Positions 42,400 through 49,427 of a stretch of DNA of 64,000 nt are shown piece by piece. The notes under the pieces were generated by a model. It saw only the letters and a program-made list of their open reading frames with translations. It was not told where the DNA came from and made no database searches. Location of the stretch: NCBI GenBank assembly GCA_947477565.1, contig CANJUR010000002.1, positions 62,001 to 126,000 of the forward strand, given 5' to 3'. The DNA comes from Deltaproteobacteria bacterium. Lineage in GTDB: Bacteria; Myxococcota_A; Polyangia; Polyangiales; Ga0077539. Position 1 is the stretch's first letter. Every line of letters starts with the position of its first letter. Position numbers and translations under genes: made by a program.

Positions 42400-43552
42400 G
42401 GTAGCCGGCCAGGTTGCGCAAAAACTCGCGCAGGGAGTCGCCGGAGAACTTCTCCACCAACGCGTCAGCCAGCGTGAGGCAAACCATTGCCTCAAGCACG
42501 ACACCCGCCGCGGGTACGGCACAGACGTCACTGCGCTCAGTGTTGGCAGGGGCTGACGTGTGGGTGGACATGTCGACCGATCCCAGCGGACGGCGCAGAG
42601 TCGCGAGGGGCTTCATGGCCGCGCGAAGCACGAGAGGCTCACCGTTTGTCACTCCACCCTCCAGACCTCCTGCTCGGTTGGTCCCTCGGGCATACCTGCC
42701 ATCGTAAAGACCGATAGAGTCGTGCACCGCCGACCCGCGCTCCAATGCGGACGACCAGCCCTCGCCGATCTCGACGGCCTTGATCGCCTGCACGGACATC
42801 GCCGCCTGCGCGAGACGCCCGTCCAACCGACGGTCCCACTGGGTGTAGCTGCCAAGGCCCGTGACGACGCCCACGGCAACCACCTCCAACACTCCACCGA
42901 GCGTGTCGCCCGCGTGCGCCGTCGCGAGGATCTCGGCTCGCATCGCCTCCTCCGCGGCCTCATCGAGAACGCGCAGCGACGACGCCTCCAACCGGTCACC
43001 AGCCCCTCCTTCTGGCACCCATTCGAGCGGGTCAAGGACGGACCGATCGCGCACCGTCCCGATCGAAAGCACGCGCGATCGCACCGAGATGCCACACGCC
43101 GCGAGCAGGCGACGCGCCACAGCCCCAGCGGCGACCCGTGCCGCTGTCTCGCGAGCGCTCGCCCTCTCAAGAACGTCACGCAAGTCGCTTCGGTCGAACT
43201 TGAGCGCTCCTGCCAGATCCGCATGGCCTGGTCGTGGAGTGGTGACCGGGTCGGGCACCGTGGTGAATGGATCCGCGCCCATCCTCCCCTGCCAGTTGGC
43301 GAAGTCGCGATTTTCGATCCGCATCGCGATGGGGGAACCGAGAGTCTCGCCACCGCGGACTCCTGCCTCGATGCGAACGACATCATGCTCGATCTTCATA
43401 CGGCCGCCCCGACCGTAACCTCGCTGCCGTCGTGCGAGGTCGCGATCCACATCACTGGCAAGAAGGGGAAGGCCTGCGGGCACGCCGTCGAGCAGCGCGA
43501 GGATGGAAGGCCCGTGGGACTCCCCTGCGGTGGACCAGCGAAGGTGGGACAT
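42377..43552 (-). CDS. aroC: chorismate synthase
   Basis: 391 residues. The N-terminal GESHGP motif (11-16), RPGHADL and the ERASARETAARVAAG segment fit the FMN-dependent enzyme that converts EPSP to chorismate. The C-terminal part (GGVTNGEPLVLRAAMKP, DVCAVPAAGVVLEAMV) completes the active site. It starts 59 bp downstream of pilQ and runs into aroKB, so it likely shares transcripts with the pil genes. In many proteobacteria pilQ is followed by aroK-aroB; here aroC comes between. Confidence 0.96.
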   Translation of the reverse strand: MSHLRWSTAGESHGPSILALLDGVPAGLPLLASDVDRDLARRQRGYGRGGRMKIEHDVVRIEAGVRGGETLGSPIAMRIENRDFANWQGRMGADPFTTVPDPVTTPRPGHADLAGALKFDRSDLRDVLERASARETAARVAAGAVARRLLAACGISVRSRVLSIGTVRDRSVLDPLEWVPEGGAGDRLEASSLRVLDEAAEEAMRAEILATAHAGDTLGGVLEVVAVGVVTGLGSYTQWDRRLDGRLAQAAMSVQAIKAVEIGEGWSSALERGSAVHDSIGLYDGRYARGTNRAGGLEGGVTNGEPLVLRAAMKPLATLRRPLGSVDMSTHTSAPANTERSDVCAVPAAGVVLEAMVCLTLADALVEKFSGDSLREFLRNLAGYREQLVGR

Positions 43553-43611
43553 GGTTGGTGCGGGGGGACTATGAGGGCCGCCACGGGGGCGGCGTCAACC
43601 GACGATACCGA

Positions 43612-45192
43612 TCAGCGTCCCAGGGACTCTGCGCGGTTCACGATCCGAGGCGTAATGAAGATCAGCAGTTCGGTGCGACGGTCGCTCTGGCGCCGACGCT
43701 GAAATAGCGCGCCAAGGATCGGGATGTCCCCGAGCAGCGGCACACCCTCCACGTTACGACCGGTGTTGCGGGTATAGATGCCGCCGATCACCGCCGTTCG
43801 CCCGTCCTGAATGAGCAGGTCGGTCTCCGCCTCTCGCCGCAGAATGGTGGGGTCCCCGCGAGCACCGGTATTGTTGAAGTCCGGCTCGTCACGATTGACA
43901 CGCACGTGCAGCGAGATCGATCCGTCGGCAGTCACGTGGGGTCGCACCCGCAGCTGGAGCTTCGCCTCCTGGAAGGCGGTCTGAATGCCTGCTGCGCTGA
44001 CCTGCGAATACGGGATGAGCGTGCCCTGCGCGATGGTCGCCTCTCGGTTGTCCAGGGTGAGGATTCGCGGAGAGCTCACAATGCGCAATACACCCGTGCT
44101 CTCTGCGGCCGAGAGGCGCACGTTGAGGTTGATCCCGCTCCCGATCGAGCCGAGCGTGAAGCCGAGCGCACCACCGGCTCCGCCGCCCGCCGCCGCCGGC
44201 AGGTTTACCGCGAAGTTCGGGTTGGCCACGCGTTGCTGCGTTGAGGACAAACCACCCGTAGGCGAGTTCGTATCGCTGGCGCCACCGGCAAGTCCGACAT
44301 CACTGGGGAAAGTCAATCCTGTCGGATTGCCCGTCGCCGCAAGGAAGCCGAGATCCCCACCCCACTGGATTCCGACGTCCCGCGAGAAGGTGCTCGTCGC
44401 TTCGACGATGCGCGCCTCAACCAGAACCTGCGGGGTTTGAGTATCGAGCGAACGCACCAGCTGCTCGACCTGGTTGAGCGATCCCGCCACGTCTCGAACG
44501 ATCAACATGTTGGTGCGGTCATCAACGGAGAGTGTGCCGCGCGAGGTCAGCAACTCGCGCGCCCGGGGAGCGACTTCGCCGCCCAGGGCGTAGCTCACGG
44601 GGATGAGGCGGGTTTCCAGGGGCTCGAGGGCAACGTTCTGCTTGGCGCGCTCAATAGCGAGTTCTCGCTCTTTGTCGAGCACTGACTGAGGCGCGATTCG
44701 GATGATGTTGCCATCGCGCTGCATCCCCAGCGACCGAGCGGCGAGGATAACCTCCAGCGCTCGGTCCCAGGGCACGTTGTGCATCCTGATGGTGACGTTT
44801 CCGGCCACGTCATCGGAGGTGACGATGTTCACGTTCCCGACTTCCGCGAGGAGGCGCAGAACGTTGTGAATGTCCGCATCCCGCAGGTCGATGTCGATAC
44901 GCCGTCCGGTGCCAGCGGTTTGGCCCCGGGCGCCATTGATCTGCATCGGTACTGTCGAGAGGAATCCTGCCTCGTCTGCCTGCGCTCCCGCCACGACTTC
45001 CGCCGCCTCACGCGCGACGACTCGAGAGGGCGGTCGTCTCGGCGGGGGATCGTCCGACGGCAGCATCTGCGCAGAGGATGTTCGCGGCGCAATCAGCGCA
45101 GCGACGAGTAGCAAAAAGGGCCCGGCGCAACGCCACGGAAGCGCGTGTGCGTGCCGGGGGCCATCAGACCGCATGGGACGGAGCCGGTTCAT
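43612..45192 (-). CDS. pilQ: type IV pilus secretin PilQ (short, no AMIN domains)
   Basis: 526 residues from the ATG at 45192 (GTG at 45204 also possible). Signal peptide ending TSSAQ after a hydrophobic run. Domains: secretin N0/STN (about 65-140, IDIDLRDADIHNVLRLLAEVGNVNI), N1 (about 165-230, REL LTSRGTLSVDDRTNMLIV) and the secretin core (about 300-520) ending TELLIFITPRIVNRAESL. Myxococcus xanthus PilQ is about 900 residues with AMIN domains that bind peptidoglycan; they are absent here. The protein forms the outer-membrane gate for the pilus. The gap to pilP (199 bp) is AT-rich in places and may hold a separate promoter. Confidence 0.9.
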   Translation of the reverse strand: MNRLRPMRSDGPRHAHALPWRCAGPFLLLVAALIAPRTSSAQMLPSDDPPPRRPPSRVVAREAAEVVAGAQADEAGFLSTVPMQINGARGQTAGTGRRIDIDLRDADIHNVLRLLAEVGNVNIVTSDDVAGNVTIRMHNVPWDRALEVILAARSLGMQRDGNIIRIAPQSVLDKERELAIERAKQNVALEPLETRLIPVSYALGGEVAPRARELLTSRGTLSVDDRTNMLIVRDVAGSLNQVEQLVRSLDTQTPQVLVEARIVEATSTFSRDVGIQWGGDLGFLAATGNPTGLTFPSDVGLAGGASDTNSPTGGLSSTQQRVANPNFAVNLPAAAGGGAGGALGFTLGSIGSGINLNVRLSAAESTGVLRIVSSPRILTLDNREATIAQGTLIPYSQVSAAGIQTAFQEAKLQLRVRPHVTADGSISLHVRVNRDEPDFNNTGARGDPTILRREAETDLLIQDGRTAVIGGIYTRNTGRNVEGVPLLGDIPILGALFQRRRQSDRRTELLIFITPRIVNRAESLGR

Positions 45193-45391
45193 CCAGGACC
45201 TCACTCGAGTTTCGCCCTGACGGTAACGGAGGGCGGCGGGCGAACCCGCATTTCAAACAGAACATATCGAATTGAATAAGCATTGCGTGGAGCTCCGTTG
45301 TCATCGCGCACATCGGAGGGAGCTCTCACTCGATCCATTGATCTCCGGGAAGGAGAGAACTCCGCGAACTGGGCGAGAGTACGCCTGAGTG

Positions 45392-46354
45392 TCAGCGCAG
45401 CGGAGACTCGCCGCCCGTGGTGACAACCGGTGGTGGCGTCGTCGGAAGCGGAACCAGCGTGGGCCCACTCGGCCCAGCCGGAGGCGGCGGAGCCTGAACG
45501 ATCACCGTCGTGGTCGTCGTGGAAGCGCCGTTTGGTCCCGATCCGCTCGTCGTCGTCGAGCCGGGACGCCCCCCGGACGGCGGTGTAGCGCCCGGCGGAA
45601 AGCTAGATGGAAGGAAGCTCGGAGACGGACCTCCCACTCCTGGAATCGGCATACCGAGCGCGGAGCCGACCGAGGGCGGCGGCTGTGCCTGAGTACTCGA
45701 GACGCCCTGAGACGCCATCGCTACAGCGCGCTCGACGACCTGTGCGTTGGGGTTCAGTGGGTCTTCGCGCTCGAAGACGACCTCCGCGGGAATCTCTGCG
45801 AGGGCGCCGTCGGGGGCACGCCGCAGTCTCGCAGGAGAGATCCGAGCGACGCGCCAGTGCACCGCGTAGTCGGTCCGTCCCTCGACGTTGGAGCGGATGA
45901 TCTCCTGCCGGCCGACGTACATCCCACGGCGCAGGATCGTACCCGCGTTGGTTGGATCTTTGACCATCGCGTAAGGACTATCGGTGCCGAGCACGACTGC
46001 GACGAGTCGAAGTTCGTCAAGGGAGAACCGTGGCAGGACCACGGCGCGCGAGTCCGTCGTCGTAATGATGTCGATCCGGTTGCTGAACCGACGGAACGGG
46101 TCGCGCACCGCCAGACTCTCCACGAAAGACTGATCCGTCACCGGTATGGGCGGAGGACCAGCCACATTCGACGGGACCAACTGTCCCTGAGCGTTACGCG
46201 CACTTCGCGCGGCTGTTCCGTTCGCGCCGCTTCGAGCAGTGCTGCTCGACTCCGGCGGTGCAGACGGCGATGCCACCGGAGAGTCCTCGCACCCAGCAGC
46301 GCCGAGCGCTAACGCCATCGTCAATATCGATGATCGCTTCTGCCGGCGCATCAT
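45392..46354 (-). CDS. pilP: type IV pilus lipoprotein PilP
   Basis: 320 residues. Lipobox LGAAGC (C22). Residues about 75-200 form the PilP/HR fold (RDPFRRFSNRID, LRLVAVVLGTDSPYAMVKDP, VGRQEII). A Pro/Gly/Thr-rich tail of about 110 residues (from about 205) is longer than in typical PilP (~180 residues) and probably reaches other envelope parts. PilP bridges the PilN/PilO ring and the PilQ secretin. Its ATG overlaps the stop of pilO by 4 bp. Confidence 0.88.
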   Translation of the reverse strand: MMRRQKRSSILTMALALGAAGCEDSPVASPSAPPESSSTARSGANGTAARSARNAQGQLVPSNVAGPPPIPVTDQSFVESLAVRDPFRRFSNRIDIITTTDSRAVVLPRFSLDELRLVAVVLGTDSPYAMVKDPTNAGTILRRGMYVGRQEIIRSNVEGRTDYAVHWRVARISPARLRRAPDGALAEIPAEVVFEREDPLNPNAQVVERAVAMASQGVSSTQAQPPPSVGSALGMPIPGVGGPSPSFLPSSFPPGATPPSGGRPGSTTTSGSGPNGASTTTTTVIVQAPPPPAGPSGPTLVPLPTTPPPVVTTGGESPLR

Positions 46355-46980
46355 CGCGGTCCTCCGTTAGCGCCCGCTGGAGGCGCCCCAACGGTGGTCG
46401 TCACACCACGAAAGGTCGTCGCCAACATCGTCGCAGACAGCATCATTTCGTGGGTATTTGGGTCCTCCATCGGCGTCAGCAGCTTGATGTTCTCCATGTT
46501 GATCACGCGAGGCAGCTGGGAAACCGAATGGAAGAATCGCGCGAGAGACAAGTACGTGCCGTTCACCTGCATCTGCACCGGGATGCGGGCGAAGTAACGC
46601 TCTACTCGCTCATCCACTGGCTGAATCAAGCGGATCGAAAGGCCGCTCGCCTCCGCCAGCGCATTGATGCTTCGCATGAACCCAGGAATATCGGGATCGT
46701 TTGGCAGCACTGACTCCAGCGACTGAGCGTGAACCCGAGCTCGCGCCAACTCCGCCACGTCGGTGTTGTAGCGCCGCAGGTTTTGCTCCTCGCGCACTCT
46801 CGAAGCCGCCAGTTCGGTGCGCCGCGCCTCCTGCTGCGTGCGATCCTGGTCGAGAGGATCATACAGAAGGAAGTAATACCCAGCCAGAACACCGATCACA
46901 GCGATCACCCAGATCACGACCAGGACCACCGTCTGATTGACCCCACCGAGCGAGAGGCCGCCGCTCTTCTTGGCCGCCAT
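46351..46980 (-). CDS. pilO: type IV pilus alignment protein PilO
   Basis: 209 residues. One transmembrane helix (about 17-39), a coiled coil (about 45-85) and the ferredoxin-like periplasmic domain with INALAEASGLSIRLIQPVDE and INMENIKLL. It pairs with PilN around the pilus base. Short gaps on both sides (1 bp after pilN, 4-bp overlap with pilP). Confidence 0.92.
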   Translation of the reverse strand: MAAKKSGGLSLGGVNQTVVLVVIWVIAVIGVLAGYYFLLYDPLDQDRTQQEARRTELAASRVREEQNLRRYNTDVAELARARVHAQSLESVLPNDPDIPGFMRSINALAEASGLSIRLIQPVDERVERYFARIPVQMQVNGTYLSLARFFHSVSQLPRVINMENIKLLTPMEDPNTHEMMLSATMLATTFRGVTTTVGAPPAGANGGPR

Positions 46981-46981
46981 G

Positions 46982-47635
46982 TCAGTACCTCACCCTCGCG
47001 CTGATGACGAACTGTTGCACCGGCAGGCCATTGAGCGCCGTGGCCGCCTGGGCCCTGTCCAGCCGGACATTCTGGAAGTACAGACTCAGTTGCATCCTCC
47101 TCATCGCCTCGCCGACGTCGTCAGCGGTGCGACCCTCGCCCTGAATCTTCACGGTGCGGTTCTCTTCATCAAAATTCGTGAGCCAGAGCCGCTTGGTGTC
47201 CCAGGTCGTGCTCCAGAGTTGGTCACGGAGGCCGCGCGCCCGGAGGTTTTCCACCACCGTCGGATCCGCCGTCGGCGCACCGCCCGCGGACAGGATATGC
47301 GAGATCTCCAGCAGCATGGAGGTTGGTCCGGTGCGGGCCGCCTGCAACTGCTGAATCGCCTCTTCGCGCCGATGAATCTCAGCCAACTCATCGAGGATCT
47401 TCTGATGATCCGCGACGCGTCCCTTGATGGCGTCAATTTCGCTCTGCGTTCGGATGTTGGAGTTGCGAATCGCGTCCACCTCACCCGCTTGCGACGTGTG
47501 AAACAGAAACAAGCCGCTCAGCAACAGCACCAACGATCCGATAACGCCGACGAGAAGAAGGTTGGGGATGCCACCGCCGAATCCCGGCTGCGCGCGGCGT
47601 CCCTTTTCGTCTGGCAATAGATTGATCTTGAGCAT
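46982..47635 (-). CDS. pilN: type IV pilus alignment protein PilN
   Basis: 217 residues. The N-terminal INLLPDEKGRR motif binds the groove of PilM. One transmembrane helix (about 26-48), coiled coil (about 55-100) and a periplasmic ferredoxin-like domain follow. The start is 13 bp after pilM. Standard length and order. Confidence 0.93.
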   Translation of the reverse strand: MLKINLLPDEKGRRAQPGFGGGIPNLLLVGVIGSLVLLLSGLFLFHTSQAGEVDAIRNSNIRTQSEIDAIKGRVADHQKILDELAEIHRREEAIQQLQAARTGPTSMLLEISHILSAGGAPTADPTVVENLRARGLRDQLWSTTWDTKRLWLTNFDEENRTVKIQGEGRTADDVGEAMRRMQLSLYFQNVRLDRAQAATALNGLPVQQFVISARVRY

Positions 47636-47648
47636 CGTCCAGGTCCCT

Positions 47649-48719
47649 CTACGCCTTCTCGCGGTCCTTGCGCAGCGCTAGCCCGATGGACACGGCCACC
47701 TGCGCGCGGTGCAGGTTCAGGAGATCGCCATCGACCTCCTTGAGATCTACAGCGATGTCTCGAAATGGATCCAGCAACTCGACGGGCGCCTTGGTTCGTC
47801 GCTCGATCGCAGCGCCGACCTCAGGAATATTTGCCGTCCCACCGGAGATGTAGATACGCGAAATTTCTCGTTCACCGCTTGTCGCCAGATAGAAATCCAA
47901 CGATCGCAAGATCTCGCCGCTCAGGGCCTCGCACACCTGCCGAACGATCTGCGGCACCTCGTTGGGCACCACCGATCGGCCCGTCGAGGCCCCCTGCATC
48001 ACCGCACCGGTCTTGTACGTTTCTGCCTCTTCATACGAAATTCCCAGACGCTTCTGGATCTCTTCGGTAATCGCGTTGCCGCCGTTAATAATATTGCGGG
48101 TAAACGCCGGAATCCCGGCCGACAGGATGTTGATCGTGGTGAGCGTCGCTCCGATGTTGATCAGCGCGATGGTCCCCTCCTTCGGAAGCCCGTAGTTCAC
48201 CTCGAACGTGTTCTGAACGGTGAACGCATCGACGTCGATCACCACGGGCTTCAGCTTCGCCTCGCGCGCAACCTGCGCCGTGTCGTTGATCTCGTCCTTC
48301 TTGGCCGCGACCAGGAGCACGTCCATCTGCCCCTGCTCACTCCGGCTGCGAAGTACCTCGTAGTCGATCTGTACATCCTTGATGTCGTAGGGGATCTGCT
48401 GCTCCGCCTCCCAGTCGATCTGCTCGTCGAGTTCCGCCGGGCTCATGAGTGGAAGGGTGATTCGCTTGATGATGACCGCGTGCCCCGACACAGCGAGAGC
48501 CACCTCCCGGCGCTTGATCTTGAGCAGCGTGAAGAGGGTGTTCAGCCCCTCGAGAACCGCCGCCGTGTTCATCACGTGACCATCAACGATCGTCTGCGGC
48601 GGCAGCGGGTGGTACCCGAAGCGCACCAACGTGCGCTTACCGCGTACGTCCTTGAGTTGGCAGACCTTGATGGAGCTCGATCCGATATCGACGCCGACGA
48701 GATAATTGCCTTCGGACAT
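47649..48719 (-). CDS. pilM: type IV pilus assembly ATPase-fold protein PilM
   Basis: 356 residues. Actin/FtsA-like cytoplasmic protein: LVGVDIGSSSIKVCQL at about 7-22 as phosphate-1, ALINIGATLTTINILSAG as phosphate-2, and ISGGTANIPEVGAAI as adenosine motif. It binds the N-terminus of PilN and links the alignment complex to the cytoplasmic side. First gene of the pilMNOPQ operon, with a promoter candidate at 48766-48795. Confidence 0.94.
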   Translation of the reverse strand: MSEGNYLVGVDIGSSSIKVCQLKDVRGKRTLVRFGYHPLPPQTIVDGHVMNTAAVLEGLNTLFTLLKIKRREVALAVSGHAVIIKRITLPLMSPAELDEQIDWEAEQQIPYDIKDVQIDYEVLRSRSEQGQMDVLLVAAKKDEINDTAQVAREAKLKPVVIDVDAFTVQNTFEVNYGLPKEGTIALINIGATLTTINILSAGIPAFTRNIINGGNAITEEIQKRLGISYEEAETYKTGAVMQGASTGRSVVPNEVPQIVRQVCEALSGEILRSLDFYLATSGEREISRIYISGGTANIPEVGAAIERRTKAPVELLDPFRDIAVDLKEVDGDLLNLHRAQVAVSIGLALRKDREKA

Positions 48720-48765
48720 CAGCGTTCCTTAAACCGGCGCCGTGGGGATGACGCTGATTCCCTTC

Positions 48766-48795
48766 ATTGAACCACCCGCACATCTCGCGGGTCAA
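48766..48795 (-). promoter_or_regulatory. promoter candidate for pilMNOPQ
   Basis: On the minus strand TTGACC (48795-48790) and TTCAAT (48771-48766) are spaced by 18 bp. A 6-bp inverted repeat ACCCGC/GCGGGT lies between the two boxes and could be an operator. The start codon of pilM is about 45 bp downstream. Confidence 0.45.
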
Positions 48796-48831
48796 AACTT
48801 GGTCGAAGTCAGAGCCCCTCGTGAGGGAGCT

Positions 48832-49356
48832 CTACCGCTTCGCACCCTTACTGACAAGCTTCGCAGAGGCTTCGGAACTTTCCTCGCCGATGTCGATCTC
48901 CTCAAGCCCAGCCACGCGCACTTTCGTGGAGGTCTCCCCCTCACCCTTACCGTCGTTATCAAGTTCGATCAGAGACGCATAGAGGGTCGCCAGCAGGGGT
49001 GCCATCGCCAGCGGCTGCTGGAAAAGAAGCCGGGGAACCTCCTCATCTGCCAATCGGGGGAACAAACCAGCCGGAAGTGGGATCGCCGCGACCGGGAGGA
49101 ACGAACTCGCCAACGCATACAGACCGCAACCGACCGCGATGCCGAATACACCACGGAGTAAGGCTTCGATCCATGCTCCCTGCTTCCAGAGCGGCTTGCC
49201 CGCGACAACGCCGGTCAGCGCTCCGACAGCGCCGTAGAGCACGTACGCAAGCAGCCCCTCCACGCTACCTTGGTGCAATCCAAAATAGAGAGCAGCCGCT
49301 ACGGCACCACCAACGGTGGCACCCTTGAGGATTCCAATGAGCAGGCGCTTCAACAT
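48832..49356 (-). CDS. small integral membrane protein of unknown function
   Basis: 174 residues. Three or four transmembrane helices (about 8-26, 34-52, 67-90 and 105-125, Gly/Ala-rich), followed by a cytoplasmic acidic tail rich in Glu and Lys (about 130-174). It lies between the FHA/pseudo-CpaF gene and pilM on the same strand, with 71-bp and 112-bp gaps. Its location suggests a link to pilus assembly or to the FHA protein, without sequence support. Confidence 0.7.
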   Translation of the reverse strand: MLKRLLIGILKGATVGGAVAAALYFGLHQGSVEGLLAYVLYGAVGALTGVVAGKPLWKQGAWIEALLRGVFGIAVGCGLYALASSFLPVAAIPLPAGLFPRLADEEVPRLLFQQPLAMAPLLATLYASLIELDNDGKGEGETSTKVRVAGLEEIDIGEESSEASAKLVSKGAKR

Positions 49357-49427
49357 GGGATGAGGAGGTTGTCACGCACCCCCTGCATCAGCAACCACCG
49401 GGGAGAGCCGTAAGCGAACGGACAGAA

